Positions 40,341 to 50,004 of a DNA stretch of 64,000 bases are shown here, piece after piece; positions within the stretch are counted from its first letter, which is position 1; every line of letters begins with the position of its first letter. The notes under the pieces are model-generated. The model was not told the DNA's origin. It saw nothing but the letters and a program-made list of their open reading frames with translations, and did not search any database. The stretch lies in NCBI RefSeq assembly GCF_018614415.1, contig NZ_JAGGOO010000011.1:1-64000 (forward strand), given 5' to 3'. The translations under genes and the position numbers were made by a program. Origin of the DNA: Streptomyces sp. ISL-12 (GTDB lineage Bacteria; Actinomycetota; Actinomycetes; Streptomycetales; Streptomycetaceae).

Positions 40341-40730
40341 TTACTTGACCTCGACGGAGGCGCCGGCGCCCTTGAGGGACTCGGCGGCCTTCTCGGCGGC
40401 GTCCTTGGCAACCTTCTCCAGGACGGGCTTCGGGGCGCCGTCCACCAGGTCCTTGGCCTCCTTCAGGCCGAGGGAGGTCAGCTCGCGCACGACCTTGATG
40501 ACCTGGATCTTCTTGTCGCCGGCACCGGTGAGGATGACGTCGAACTCGTCCTTCTCCTCGGCCTGCTCGGCGGCGGCGCCACCAGCGGCACCACCTGCGA
40601 CGACGACCGGCGCGGCAGCGGCGGCGGTGACGTCGAACTTCTCCTCGAACGCCTTCACGAACTCGGAGAGCTCGATGAGGGTCATCTCCTCGAACTGCGC
40701 GAGCAGGTCTTCCTGGCTGAGCTTCGCCAT
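40341..40730 (-). CDS. rplL: 50S ribosomal protein L7/L12
   Basis: A 129-residue stalk protein. N-terminal dimerisation helices ([15 protein letters not shown]), an alanine/glycine hinge at ~45–58, and the C-terminal factor-binding domain ([12 protein letters not shown]…[10 protein letters not shown]). Downstream of rplJ. Confidence 0.98.
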   Translation of the reverse strand: MAKLSQEDLLAQFEEMTLIELSEFVKAFEEKFDVTAAAAAPVVVAGGAAGGAAAEQAEEKDEFDVILTGAGDKKIQVIKVVRELTSLGLKEAKDLVDGAPKPVLEKVAKDAAEKAAESLKGAGASVEVK

Positions 40731-40872
40731 GATGGCGGTCCTTCCACTATTCGGCAGGGGGTGCCGGATGTACTGGGTGACGCGGGCGTGTGCCTTACGG
40801 CATTACTGCGTAGACGTCGGGCCCGCTGCGACCCTTGCCGCTCAGGCGGCGCGGGTCAGAAAGCGAGCCGAA

Positions 40873-41403
40873 TTACTCGGCACCGCCCTGCTCGTCCTGC
40901 TTGGCACGGAGCGCGTCCACGGTGCGGACGAGCTTCGAGGGCAGCGCCTGGAAGACGGAGGCAGCCTGGGACTGCTTCGCCTTGAAGGCACCGGCCAGCT
41001 TGGAGAGCAGAACCTCGCGGGACTCGAGGTCCGCAAGCTTCTTGATCTCGTCGGCGGACAGCGCCTTGCCGTCAAGGACACCGCCCTTGATGACGAGATT
41101 CGGGTTGTCCTTGGCGAAGTCGCGCAGACCCTTCGCCGACTCCACCGGGTCACCGGTGATGAAGGCGACAGCCGTCGGACCACTGAAGTAGTCGTCCAGC
41201 GTCGTGATCCCGGCCTCGTTGGCCGCAATCTTGGTCAGCGTGTTCTTCACCACGGCGTACTGGGCGTTCTCACCGAGCGACCGGCGCAGCGTCTTGAGCT
41301 GCGCCACGGTGAGACCGCGGTACTCGGTCAGCACGGCGGCGTTCGAGTTGCGGAACTGGTCCGTCAGCTCGGCAACCGCGGCAGCCTTGTCGGGCCTCGC
41401 CAT
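40873..41403 (-). CDS. rplJ: 50S ribosomal protein L10
   Basis: A 176-residue stalk base protein ([20 protein letters not shown]…[13 protein letters not shown]). It binds L12 dimers and, as a complex, represses its own mRNA through a leader. GGAAGGAGG is upstream. Confidence 0.98.
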   Translation of the reverse strand: MARPDKAAAVAELTDQFRNSNAAVLTEYRGLTVAQLKTLRRSLGENAQYAVVKNTLTKIAANEAGITTLDDYFSGPTAVAFITGDPVESAKGLRDFAKDNPNLVIKGGVLDGKALSADEIKKLADLESREVLLSKLAGAFKAKQSQAASVFQALPSKLVRTVDALRAKQDEQGGAE

Positions 41404-41680
41404 AGAGCCTCGGCCTCCTTCCGGGTGATTCGGACCGCGCGGACCCGAAGGAGGACTGGGGAAAACGAAACGCCCCGGCGCAGGCGCACGGGGCGTAGCT
41501 CAACCGGTTTTCCTCCGCACGCGCACGGTACGGATTCCGTCGGGAGCTTCTCCACTGACACCTGCGCGGGTCGTCCGCTGTTCAGCGGATCCTTCGGCCA
41601 CCGCACCTTCTTGCGAACGTGCGGCAACGACCAGCGGTCTTTGGCTTCTCAAGGAGAGTACGCGACCGGATCGCCGGCAG
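41404..41680 (-). promoter_or_regulatory. putative L10 leader with attenuator
   Basis: The 345-base gap 41404–41748 holds the rplJ 5' leader. On the minus strand it contains paired segments around GATCCGCTGAACAGCGGA and a GCGCAGGTGTCAGTGG stretch, similar to L10-leader RNAs. A hairpin CGCCCCG…CGGGGCG (41471–41495) follows, with TTTCGTTTT. That hairpin is a likely intrinsic attenuator before rplJ. Named from overall resemblance. Confidence 0.55.
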
Positions 41681-41748
41681 GCAAATCCGGTCAGCGGACC
41701 GTCGTCATGACCTCAGTGGACCGTCGTCATGACCGGGACGGGAGCGGC

Positions 41749-42756
41749 TCAGGCGCCGGAGGAGTCCAGCGCCTCCAGATCGGCCAGCTCCTTCTCGATG
41801 TCGTCGAGCTGCTTGTCGAGGTCCTCGGTGGAGCCGGTGCCGGTGGAACCGGTCGCGTCGGAGAGGTCGCCGAGCGCGTCGCCCATGCTCTTGAGCATCT
41901 CGAACAGGTCGGTGGTCTCACTGGCCGGCGGCACCTCGACCTCGGCCTTGGCGCCGTAGTCCGAGAACTTCATGCTCGTGTCGATGTCGCCCTCGGGGGA
42001 CTCGATCGTCACGTCCATGCGGACCGGCAGGTCGTTCTCGTCGACCCAGACCTCGGTGTCGTAGCCCTTGACGCCGGACTTCTCGATGTTGTCCAGGAGC
42101 TGCTTGCGCTCCGCGGGCTCCAGCACGTCCAGGCTCTCGTTGCTCTCCATCATCTCCTTGACGGTGAGCATGCCCTTGTAGTGGTCGGCCTCGACGCCGC
42201 CGATCTTCTCGGTGCCGACGTGCTTGAGGCTGGGCGACTCCAGCATCATGGCGAGCTGCTCGGCCGGGTTCTGGTTCACGTTCTCCAGGCTCGAGGTCAT
42301 CTGCTTGGCCAGCGCCTCGTCCCCGGACGCCTCCGCCACGGCGGCCAGGTCGAACTTCATCCAGCGCTTGCCGCCCATGTCCTTGGCGGCCTCGGCCCCC
42401 ATGTCCATGTACATGACGTTGTCCTGCCAGATCATGCGCATCTGGTCGGGAGCGTTCGCCCCGGCGGCCGCGAACGCGGAGCCCTTCATCGTCATATCCA
42501 TGACGGTCGGGTCCCAGCCCATCACGCCGCTCATGGTCATGTCGCCGCCCGCCGCGGTCGGCATCGACATGGTCATCTCGATCTTGGCCGACTTGGCCTC
42601 GGCGGTCTTCTCGTACGCCGCCGTGATCACCTGGTGGACCGTCCGCTCGGCGGCCCCGTCCTTCTCCGCGCCACAGCCGACGGCACCGCCGGCCAGCACC
42701 AGCGCCGCGATTCCGGCGAGGGTGGCCCCGCCCCGCTTACCTATACCGAGCTCCAT
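41749..42756 (-). CDS. LppX/LprG-like lipoprotein
   Basis: A 335-residue secreted lipoprotein (start ATG 42756 with GGGGGG upstream). Signal peptide K-R-G-G-A-T-L-A-G-I-A-A-L-V-L-A-G-G with lipobox A-V-G-C near residue 28. The mature part is methionine-rich and matches the lipid-binding-fold family (V-M-G-W-D-P-T…W-Q-D-N-V-M-Y-M-D-M-G; W-V-D-E-N-D-L-P-V-R-M-D), with an acidic coiled tail. It may carry lipids or act as a surface protein. Paralogue of the next gene. Confidence 0.8.
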   Translation of the reverse strand: MELGIGKRGGATLAGIAALVLAGGAVGCGAEKDGAAERTVHQVITAAYEKTAEAKSAKIEMTMSMPTAAGGDMTMSGVMGWDPTVMDMTMKGSAFAAAGANAPDQMRMIWQDNVMYMDMGAEAAKDMGGKRWMKFDLAAVAEASGDEALAKQMTSSLENVNQNPAEQLAMMLESPSLKHVGTEKIGGVEADHYKGMLTVKEMMESNESLDVLEPAERKQLLDNIEKSGVKGYDTEVWVDENDLPVRMDVTIESPEGDIDTSMKFSDYGAKAEVEVPPASETTDLFEMLKSMGDALGDLSDATGSTGTGSTEDLDKQLDDIEKELADLEALDSSGA

Positions 42757-42813
42757 GATTCCCCCCAAGGAAACAAAAGGAACAGTTTGCTGATCTTTGA
42801 AAACTCTGTGAGC

Positions 42814-43680
42814 TTATCCCAGCGGATCTCCGGCTTCCCCCTCCTCGCCGCCCGCCCCGCTCAACAGTTCGGTCACGTCCCGGGTGTCGTCCGCCGGGGG
42901 CTGTTCGGCGCGGACCCGTACGCCGTAGTCGTGGTAGTGGGCGGTCTGGGTCAGCGCGCCGTCCGCCGTGGTCGCCTTCTCCACCTTTTTGACCATCAGG
43001 TCCCGGTCGTCTATCCAGACCTCGACGGTCTGGCCGGTGACACCGGCGTCCATGTCCCGGACCGTGCCCGAGTAGTGCGTGGTGCGCCTGCCGCGCACCC
43101 GCTCCGCGCCGACCTCCCGCACGTCGTCGGAGGCCAGCAGCAGGTCCAGGGACCGGTCGGGGGTCGCGGCCCGTATCCGGTCCCCCAGTTCCGCTCCGGA
43201 GCCGCCCGCCAGGTCGTCCAGGTCGTCGTACGCGTATCTGACCCAGTGCCGGCCACCCGCCCGCGCCGCGAAGGCGTCGCCCATGCGCGCGTAGTACGCG
43301 TCGGGCAGATAGCGGGCCTCCATCGACGCGCTGCCCAGTTGCCGCATGCTGTCGGCCAGGGTGCCGCCGGTGTAGGTCAGGGTGAGGGTGCCGGTGACCC
43401 CCTCGGTCCAGCCGAGGACGCCGTCCGCCGTCAGGGAGATCGTGGAGCCGATCCGCGTCGTGGACGTCACCCGGGCGGACCGGGCCGACTCCGTCGCCCG
43501 CTCGGCCGCACGCAGCCCGGCGGTCACGGCGGCCGGCACGGAGGCGGCCGGCCGGCCGTCGTCGGCGTCCGACGGGCCGCAGCCGGTCCCGCCCGCCACC
43601 AGCACCGCGATCACCGCGGCCACCGTGAGCGCGGTCCGCCCCGTCGGCCACCGCACGCCCGTCCCCGCCATCGCCGTCAC
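42814..43680 (-). CDS. LppX/LprG-like lipoprotein paralogue
   Basis: A 288-residue lipoprotein. Signal peptide A-L-T-V-A-A-V-I-A-V-L-V-A-G-G with lipobox G-T-G-C. Shared features with its neighbour: V-L-G-W-T-E-G, Y-Y-A-R-M-G, V-W-I-D-D-R-D-L-M-V-K-K, Y-H-D-Y-G. GTG at 43680 sits right after a G-run; ATG at 43671 is an alternative start. The two lipoprotein genes are separated by 57 bases, a tandem pair within the ribosomal gene region. Confidence 0.75.
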   Translation of the reverse strand: MTAMAGTGVRWPTGRTALTVAAVIAVLVAGGTGCGPSDADDGRPAASVPAAVTAGLRAAERATESARSARVTSTTRIGSTISLTADGVLGWTEGVTGTLTLTYTGGTLADSMRQLGSASMEARYLPDAYYARMGDAFAARAGGRHWVRYAYDDLDDLAGGSGAELGDRIRAATPDRSLDLLLASDDVREVGAERVRGRRTTHYSGTVRDMDAGVTGQTVEVWIDDRDLMVKKVEKATTADGALTQTAHYHDYGVRVRAEQPPADDTRDVTELLSGAGGEEGEAGDPLG

Positions 43681-43758
43681 CCGCCCCCCCCAGCCGTCGC
43701 CCCACCTGTCCCGTATCAGAAAGCTAACGCAGAGCACTGACAACCGGCCCGGACGGGG

Positions 43759-43794
43759 ACGGGCCCCGCACCCTGGAAGGGGTGCGGGGCCCGT
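43759..43794 (-). terminator. terminator after rplA
   Basis: A 15-base perfect stem ACGGGCCCCGCACCC / GGGTGCGGGGCCCGT with a 6-base loop, 25 bases beyond the rplA stop. Confidence 0.8.
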
Positions 43795-43818
43795 GAACCG
43801 GTGGGGCGAGCCGTCGGC

Positions 43819-44544
43819 TCAGACCGCGGCCGGGTCCTCCTCGACGAGGAGGTTGCGGGTGCGGTTGGAGTCGACCGGAATGCCGGGGCCCATCGTGGTG
43901 CTGATGGCGGCCTTCTTGATGTAGCGGCCCTTGGCGGCGGACGGCTTCAGACGGAGGATCTCCTCCAGGGCCGCGCCGTAGTTCTCCACCAGCTTGGTGT
44001 CGTCGAACGACGTCTTGCCGATGATGAAGTGCAGGTTCGCGTGCTTGTCGACACGGAACTCGATCTTGCCGCCCTTGATCTCGGTCACGGCCTTGGCCAC
44101 GTCCGGGGTCACGGTGCCCGTCTTCGGGTTCGGCATCAGACCACGCGGGCCGAGGACGCGGCCGAGGCGGCCGACCTTGCCCATGAGGTCCGGGGTGGCG
44201 ACGACGGCGTCGAAGTCCAGACGGCCCTTCGACACCTCGTCGATCAGTTCGTCGGAGCCGACGATGTCGGCGCCCGCGGCGGTCGCGGCCTCGGCACGGT
44301 CACCGGTCGCGAAGACCAGGACCCGGGCGGTCTTGCCGGTGCCGTGCGGGAGGTTCACGGTGCCACGGACCATCTGGTCGGCCTTGCGCGGGTCGACACC
44401 CAGGCGGAAGGCGACCTCGACGGTGCCGTCGAACTTGGTCGTGGAGGTCTCCTTGGCGAGACGGACGGCCTCGAGCGGGGCGTACAGCTTCTCCCGGTCG
44501 ATCTTGGCGTCCGCAGCGCGGAGAGACTTGCTGCGCTTGCTCAC
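43819..44544 (-). CDS. rplA: 50S ribosomal protein L1
   Basis: A 241-residue L1-stalk protein, with the typical [14 protein letters not shown] motif. L1 commonly represses the rplKA mRNA in bacteria. Downstream of rplK with an 84-base gap. Confidence 0.98.
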   Translation of the reverse strand: MSKRSKSLRAADAKIDREKLYAPLEAVRLAKETSTTKFDGTVEVAFRLGVDPRKADQMVRGTVNLPHGTGKTARVLVFATGDRAEAATAAGADIVGSDELIDEVSKGRLDFDAVVATPDLMGKVGRLGRVLGPRGLMPNPKTGTVTPDVAKAVTEIKGGKIEFRVDKHANLHFIIGKTSFDDTKLVENYGAALEEILRLKPSAAKGRYIKKAAISTTMGPGIPVDSNRTRNLLVEEDPAAV

Positions 44545-44628
44545 TGTTGCTCCTGTTGGCTCTTGAGGAGTCGTGGTCCGGGCCGAGCAGGCCCTTCCAC
44601 TACTACTGCTGGGTTACGGGGGTGGAGG

Positions 44629-45063
44629 TCAGCCCTCGACCGTGACGCCCATGGAACGGGCGGTGCCGGCGATGATCTTCTCGGCGGCGTCCAGGTCGTT
44701 GGCGTTGAGGTCGGGCATCTTGGTGGTGGCGATCTCACGGACCTGGTCACGCGTGATCTTCGCGACCTTGGTCTTGTGCGGCTCGCCGGAGCCCTTCTCC
44801 ACGCCCGCGGCCTTGAGGATCATCTTCGCGGCCGGCGGGGTCTTGGTGATGAAGGTGAAGGTGCGGTCCTCGTAGACCGTGATCTCCACCGGGATGACCC
44901 AGCCACGCTGCGACTCGGTCGCGGCGTTGTAGGCCTTGCAGAACTCCATGATGTTCACGCCGTGCTGACCCAGCGCGGGGCCGACCGGCGGAGCCGGGTT
45001 CGCGGCACCGGCCTGGATCTGGAGCTTGATGAGCCCCGTGACCTTCTTCTTCTTGGGAGGCAT
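44629..45063 (-). CDS. rplK: 50S ribosomal protein L11
   Basis: A 144-residue protein ([20 protein letters not shown]…[20 protein letters not shown]). It forms the GTPase-associated centre with 23S RNA, needed for stringent response and the target of thiostrepton. Confidence 0.98.
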   Translation of the reverse strand: MPPKKKKVTGLIKLQIQAGAANPAPPVGPALGQHGVNIMEFCKAYNAATESQRGWVIPVEITVYEDRTFTFITKTPPAAKMILKAAGVEKGSGEPHKTKVAKITRDQVREIATTKMPDLNANDLDAAEKIIAGTARSMGVTVEG

Positions 45064-45167
45064 GGCTCTCCGGGTCCTTTCGATTCGGGTCCTGCCAGCG
45101 GCCGGGCGACAACTCGGACGCAGGCATACCGCACAACGATAACGGGTATAGATGCGCGGCTGAAAAC

Positions 45168-45211
45168 CGAGCAGGTCAGACGCTCGCCGGAGCGACCGTC
45201 TGACCTGCTCG
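45168..45211 (-). terminator. terminator/attenuator between nusG and rplK
   Basis: A 15-base perfect stem CGAGCAGGTCAGACG / CGTCTGACCTGCTCG; on the minus strand it is followed by GTTTTCAG. It may partly end nusG transcripts before rplK. Confidence 0.75.
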
Positions 45212-45231
45212 GACGTAGGTGAGCCAGAAGG

Positions 45232-46095
45232 TCAGTTCTTCTGGATCTGGTCGAAGGAGAGCTCGACCGGCGTCTCGCGGCCGAAGATCTCGACGAGGCC
45301 CTTGACCTTCTTCGAGTCGGCGTTGATCTCGTTGATCGTGGCCTGCAGCGTGGCGAACGGGCCGTCGGTGACGGTGACCGAGTCGCCGACCTCGAAGTCC
45401 AGCACCTGGACCTCGACCTTGCGCTGCGGCGCCGGCTTGCCCTCGGCCTCGGCTGCCTCGCGGGCGGCCTTCTCCTCGGCCTCGGGGGCGAGCATCTTGA
45501 CGATCTCGTCCAGGGTCAGCGGGTACGGGTCGTAGGCGTTGCCGACGAAGCCGGTGACGCCGGGGGTGTTGCGGACGACGCCCCAGGACTCGTTGGTCAG
45601 GTCCATGCGGACCAGGACGTAACCCGGCAGCTTGTTCTGGCGGATCGTCTTGCGGTCGCCGTTCTTGATCTGGACGACCTCTTCCTGCGGCACCTCGGCC
45701 TGGAAGATGTAGTCCTCGACGTTGAGCGAGACGGCGCGCTGCTCCAGGTTGGTCTTCACGCGGTTCTCGTAGCCGGCGTACGTGTGGATGACGTACCACT
45801 CGCCGGGCAGGACGCGCAGTTCCTGGCGGAGCTTCTCGACCGGGTCGATGTCGGGCTCGTCCTCGGCCTCCGCCTCGTCGGCGGCGTCCTCGTCGGACTC
45901 GGCGTCTTCCGCGTCCTCGTCCTCGTCGGACTCGGGGGCCTCGATCTCGTCGGCGGTCTCGTCCGCGGCGGCATCGGCAGCCTGGGCCTCCGGGGAGGCC
46001 GCGGTGTCCTCGTTGTCCGCGCCCTCGACGGCGTCGAGCTCGTCCTCGACGGACTCGACCGGCTCGAGGGCGTCGTTCACGTTCGGGTCAGACAC
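45232..46095 (-). CDS. nusG: transcription antitermination factor NusG
   Basis: A 287-residue protein with a long acidic N-terminal extension (~1–90, D/E/A-rich, typical of Streptomyces), the NGN domain ([15 protein letters not shown]), and a C-terminal KOW domain ([15 protein letters not shown]). It links RNA polymerase with Rho or the ribosome. Confidence 0.97.
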   Translation of the reverse strand: MSDPNVNDALEPVESVEDELDAVEGADNEDTAASPEAQAADAAADETADEIEAPESDEDEDAEDAESDEDAADEAEAEDEPDIDPVEKLRQELRVLPGEWYVIHTYAGYENRVKTNLEQRAVSLNVEDYIFQAEVPQEEVVQIKNGDRKTIRQNKLPGYVLVRMDLTNESWGVVRNTPGVTGFVGNAYDPYPLTLDEIVKMLAPEAEEKAAREAAEAEGKPAPQRKVEVQVLDFEVGDSVTVTDGPFATLQATINEINADSKKVKGLVEIFGRETPVELSFDQIQKN

Positions 46096-46175
46096 GGTGG
46101 CTGCTTCTTCCTGGATACATAGGGGTGGAACACGCGAAAGGAGCGCCGGGTACCTCGGCGCTCTTCGCTCGCGGG

Positions 46176-46463
46176 TCAGCCGAAGACGTACTTGGCGGCG
46201 TGGCTGAGCCCATAGTCAATCACGGTGACCAGGCCGATCATGATGACGACGAAGATGATCACCACAGTGGTGTACGTCGTCAGCTGATTGCGACTCGGCC
46301 AGACCACCTTGCGGAGTTCCGCGATGATCTGGCGGTAGAAGAGTGCGAGACGCTTCAGGGGGCCCTTCTTGGCACGCTTGCCGCCCTTGCGCTGCTTCTT
46401 CTTGGAGTCCGGCGCCTCGTCCTGGGCATCAGGCATGTCGATGGAGCCCACGGCGTCCGTCAC
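46176..46463 (-). CDS. secE: preprotein translocase subunit SecE
   Basis: A 95-residue single-pass protein. Basic N-terminus ([13 protein letters not shown]), conserved [13 protein letters not shown], then one membrane helix ([19 protein letters not shown]). Part of SecYEG, clamping SecY. Upstream of nusG as in other bacteria. Confidence 0.97.
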   Translation of the reverse strand: MTDAVGSIDMPDAQDEAPDSKKKQRKGGKRAKKGPLKRLALFYRQIIAELRKVVWPSRNQLTTYTTVVIIFVVIMIGLVTVIDYGLSHAAKYVFG

Positions 46464-46571
46464 TCGTCCTCACCTGATTCCGGGTCGTGGCCGTGCCGCG
46501 CCCGGTCTGAGCCGCACGGCGGTGCATTGCTGTACGTACATGCGCACACATCCTGGCGAAGGTGTGTGTAG

Positions 46572-46644
46572 CAGGGCCGGAGGGACTTGAACCCCCAACC
46601 GCTGGTTTTGGAGACCAGTGCTCTACCAATTGAGCTACGACCCT
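46572..46644 (-). tRNA. tRNA-Trp (CCA)
   Basis: 73 bases. Acceptor AGGGTCG/CGGCCCT, D-arm AGCTCAATTGGTAGAGC, anticodon loop CTCCAAA (anticodon CCA), T-arm GGGGGTTCAAGTCCCTC, discriminator G. It precedes secE, as in other streptomycetes. The 3' CCA is not encoded. Confidence 0.97.
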
Positions 46645-46916
46645 TTGCGTGTCCCCCAACGTACCGCATCCACTCGGATGCTTGGTGTGCACCGGGTGAG
46701 CGCGGGCTGCTGGAGGCCGACGAGGTGTGAGTGTACGTGGTTCGGCGCCGGGCGTCGAACAGAAAGCACCAGGAGAGGACCGGATACGGCCCGGGTGACC
46801 GAAGATCGCCCTGGCCGGGAGGCGGTTCCGGACTGTTGTTCACAGCTATGTCCGGACCTGTTCAGTCCGTGAAACCCGCGTGCCGGGCAGGTTTCCGGTC
46901 TGGAACGATGGGGCGC

Positions 46917-48143
46917 ATGAGCGCTGCAACCCCTCCCACCGAGCGCCGGGTCTCCGCCCGAGTCGGCGCGATCTCCGAGTCCGCCACCCTCGCCGTCGAC
47001 GCCAAGGCGAAGGCCCTCAAGGCCGCCGGGCGGCCGGTGATCGGCTTCGGCGCCGGTGAGCCGGACTTCCCGACGCCCGACTACATCGTCGAGGCGGCGA
47101 TCGAGGCCTGCAAGAACCCGAAGTACCACCGCTACACCCCGGCCGGTGGTCTGCCCGAGCTGAAGGCCGCGATCGCCGCGAAGACCCTGCGCGACTCCGG
47201 CTACGAGGTCGACGCCTCCCAGATCCTCGTCACCAACGGCGGCAAGCAGGCCATCTACGAGGCGTTCGCCGCGATCCTGGACCCGGGCGACGAGGTCATC
47301 GTCCCGGCGCCGTACTGGACGACGTACCCGGAGTCGATCCGGCTGGCCGGCGGTGTCCCGGTCGAGGTCGTCGCGGACGAGACGACCGGCTACCGGGTCA
47401 GCGTCGAGCAGCTGGAGGCGGCCCGCACGGAGAAGACCAAGGTCGTCCTCTTCGTCTCCCCGTCCAACCCGACCGGCGCGGTCTACACCGAGGCCGAGAC
47501 CGAGGCCATCGGCCACTGGGCCGTCGAGCACGGCCTGTGGGTGCTGACCGACGAGATCTACGAGCACCTGGTCTACGGCGGCGCCACGGCCGTGTCGCTC
47601 CCGGCGGTCGTGCCCGAGCTGCGCGACAAGTGCATCGTGGTCAACGGTGTCGCCAAGACGTACGCGATGACCGGCTGGCGGGTGGGCTGGGTCATCGGCC
47701 CCAAGGACGTGGTGAAGGCCGCCGCCAACCTCCAGTCGCACGCCACCTCCAACGTCGCCAACGTCTCCCAGGCCGCCGCGCTGGCCGCCGTCTCCGGCAG
47801 CCTGGACGCCGTCGCGACGATGCGCGAGGCGTTCGACCGCCGCCGCAGGACGATCGTGCGGATGCTCAACGAGATCGACGGCGTGCTCTGCCCCGAGCCC
47901 GAGGGCGCGTTCTACGCCTACCCGTCGGTCAAGGCGCTGATCGGCAAGGAGATCCGCGGCCGCCGCCCGAAGGACACGGTCGAGCTGGCCGCGCTCATCC
48001 TGGAGGAGGCCGAGGTCGCGGTGGTACCCGGCGAGGCCTTCGGCACGCCCGGCTACCTGCGGCTGTCGTACGCGCTGGGCGACGAGGACCTCGTCGAGGG
48101 CGTCAGCCGCGTCCAGAAGCTGCTGGCGGAGGCCAGGGACTGA
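46917..48143 (+). CDS. class I aminotransferase (aspartate aminotransferase type)
   Basis: A 408-residue PLP enzyme. Substrate and PLP regions: [34 protein letters not shown] and D-E-I-Y-E-H-L-V-Y. The PLP lysine lies in [14 protein letters not shown], and the alpha-carboxylate arginine in [13 protein letters not shown] 46917 begins [11 protein letters not shown]; an in-frame ATG lies at 46908. Opposite in direction to tRNA-Trp/secE. Likely glutamate/aspartate transamination. Confidence 0.9.
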   Translation: MSAATPPTERRVSARVGAISESATLAVDAKAKALKAAGRPVIGFGAGEPDFPTPDYIVEAAIEACKNPKYHRYTPAGGLPELKAAIAAKTLRDSGYEVDASQILVTNGGKQAIYEAFAAILDPGDEVIVPAPYWTTYPESIRLAGGVPVEVVADETTGYRVSVEQLEAARTEKTKVVLFVSPSNPTGAVYTEAETEAIGHWAVEHGLWVLTDEIYEHLVYGGATAVSLPAVVPELRDKCIVVNGVAKTYAMTGWRVGWVIGPKDVVKAAANLQSHATSNVANVSQAAALAAVSGSLDAVATMREAFDRRRRTIVRMLNEIDGVLCPEPEGAFYAYPSVKALIGKEIRGRRPKDTVELAALILEEAEVAVVPGEAFGTPGYLRLSYALGDEDLVEGVSRVQKLLAEARD

Positions 48144-48159
48144 CGCCTGCCGCCGTACC

Positions 48160-48193
48160 GGGGAGGTCATAGGAACGTTCCTATGACCTCCCC
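48160..48193. terminator. strong terminator after aminotransferase
   Basis: A 16-base perfect dyad GGGGAGGTCATAGGAA / TTCCTATGACCTCCCC followed by GTTCTTT, 16 bases past the stop codon. Confidence 0.9.
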
Positions 48194-48267
48194 GTTCTTT
48201 GTGCGAGCAAGACCCCGTCCGAGGAACCGGCTACCGGGACGCACACGACGTACGGCAAGATCCTTGG

Positions 48268-49317
48268 ATGGAGCGTGTACGTGATGTCACTGAGCTGCCG
48301 AAGGCCCATCTGCACCTGCACTTCACCGGTTCGATGCGGCCCGCCACCCTGCTGGAACTCGCCGACAAGCACGGTGTCCGGCTGCCCGACGCCCTGACCG
48401 ACGCGCTGTCCGGCGGCCATTCGCCGAAGCTGCGGGCGACGGACGAACGCGGCTGGTTCCGCTTCCAGCGGCTCTACGACGCCGCCCGCTCGTGCCTCAG
48501 AGAGCCCGAGGACATCCAGCGGCTGGTGCGGGAGGCCGCCGAGGAGGACCTCAGGGACGGCTCGGGCTGGCTGGAGATCCAGGTCGACCCGACCTCGTAC
48601 GCGCCGCGCCTGGGCGGGCTGATCCCGGCGCTGGAGATCATCCTGGACGCGGTGGACACGACCGTGCGGGAGACCGGGCTCGGGATGCGGGTGCTGGTGG
48701 CCGCCAACCGCATGAAGCACCCGCTGGACGCCCGTACGCTGGCCCGCCTCGCGGTGCGCTACGCCGACCGCGGCGTGGTCGGCTTCGGGCTCTCCAACGA
48801 CGAGCGGCGCGGCATGGCCCGGGACTTCGACCGGGCCTTCGCCATCGCCCGGGACGGTGGGCTGCTCTCCGCGCCGCACGGCGGCGAGCTGACCGGCCCG
48901 GCCTCGGTGCGGGACTGCCTGGACGACCTGGCGGCCGACCGGATCGGGCACGGCGTCCGGGCGGCGGAGGACCCCCGGCTGCTGAAGCGGCTGGCCGACC
49001 GGCAGATCACCTGCGAGGTCTGCCCGGCGTCCAACGTGGCCCTGGGCGTCTACGAGAAGCCGCAGGACGTCCCGCTGCGCACGCTGTTCGACGCGGGGGT
49101 GCCGCTGGCGCTGGGCGCGGACGACCCGCTGCTGTTCGGCTCCCGGCTGGCCGCGCAGTACGAGATCGCGCGCCGGTACCACGGCTTCACCGACGCCGAA
49201 CTGGCCGAACTGGCCCGGCAGTCGGTGCGCGGCTCGGCCGCCCCCGAGGACATCAAGGCGAAGCTGCTGTCGGGCGTCGACGCCTGGATCGGAGCGGTGC
49301 CTCCCGGCGAGGATTGA
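48268..49317 (+). CDS. add: adenosine deaminase
   Basis: A 349-residue metal-dependent deaminase. Zinc ligands H-L-H-L-H-F-T-G, H in P-H-G-G-E-L-T-G-P with catalytic E, R-I-G-H-G-V-R-A, and D-D in L-G-A-D-D-P-L-L-F-G. C-P-A-S-N-V-A-L-G is also typical. ATG 48268 chosen since the longer frame reads through the terminator. It could deaminate adenosine or a related purine; family is sure, substrate less so. Confidence 0.85.
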   Translation: MERVRDVTELPKAHLHLHFTGSMRPATLLELADKHGVRLPDALTDALSGGHSPKLRATDERGWFRFQRLYDAARSCLREPEDIQRLVREAAEEDLRDGSGWLEIQVDPTSYAPRLGGLIPALEIILDAVDTTVRETGLGMRVLVAANRMKHPLDARTLARLAVRYADRGVVGFGLSNDERRGMARDFDRAFAIARDGGLLSAPHGGELTGPASVRDCLDDLAADRIGHGVRAAEDPRLLKRLADRQITCEVCPASNVALGVYEKPQDVPLRTLFDAGVPLALGADDPLLFGSRLAAQYEIARRYHGFTDAELAELARQSVRGSAAPEDIKAKLLSGVDAWIGAVPPGED

Positions 49318-49354
49318 CGGACGGCAGTCGGGTGTCGAGCAGGGGAGGTACGCC

Positions 49355-49987
49355 ATGCGGCTGACGGTTGTCGGAGCCACCGGCGGTGTGGGCCGGGAAA
49401 TCGTCCGGCAGGCGCTGGACGCCGGGCACCGGGTCACGGCGGTGGTACGGGACCCTGCCCGGCTGCCGGTGACCGGTGAGCGGCTGGAGGTGTTCCGGGC
49501 GGAGCTGTCCGATGCCGGGCGGCTGCGGCCCGCGGTCGCCGGACGGGACGCGGTGCTGTCCGGGCTCGGCGCCCGCACGTGGAAGGAGGCCGGCGTCACG
49601 AGCCGGCTGACCCGTACGGTGCTGGCGGCCATGGCGGCGGAGGAGGTACGGCGTCTGGTGGTGGTGAGCGCCTCGCCGCTCGGCCCGGCGGCGGACGCGG
49701 ACGGCCTCGTGGACCGCGCACTGCGCGCCCTGCTCTGGAAGGGCCTGGGGGACGTCTACGGCGACCTGCGCCGGATGGAGTCCGACCTGGCCGCCGGCAC
49801 CGCCGACTGGACGGTCGTACGGCCGCCGCGGCTCTTGGACGAGCCGGGCACCGGCCGGTACCGGAAGGTGGTCGGCGGCAACCCGGCCAAGGGCCGCTCC
49901 CTGGCCCGCGCGGACGTGGCCCACGCGATGCTGGCGTCCGTCGCGGACCCGGCGACGGTACGGCAGGCGGTCGGGATCGCCTGCTGA
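49355..49987 (+). CDS. NAD(P)-binding epimerase-like protein
   Basis: A 210-residue atypical short-chain dehydrogenase (SDR_a5/NmrA-like). Nucleotide-binding V-V-G-A-T-G-G-V-G-R-E-I at the N-terminus, V-V-V-S-A-S-P-L-G near 110, and T-V-V-R-P-P-R-L-L. The standard Tyr-x3-Lys is not obvious. GGGGAGG upstream. Confidence 0.75.
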   Translation: MRLTVVGATGGVGREIVRQALDAGHRVTAVVRDPARLPVTGERLEVFRAELSDAGRLRPAVAGRDAVLSGLGARTWKEAGVTSRLTRTVLAAMAAEEVRRLVVVSASPLGPAADADGLVDRALRALLWKGLGDVYGDLRRMESDLAAGTADWTVVRPPRLLDEPGTGRYRKVVGGNPAKGRSLARADVAHAMLASVADPATVRQAVGIAC

Positions 49988-50004
49988 GACCGGTCCGGTA
50001 CGGG

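Noticed and set aside
41364-41627. 87-codon minus-strand frame upstream of rplJ
   Set aside because: It lies in the structured leader and attenuator, and has no ribosome-binding site or recognisable product.
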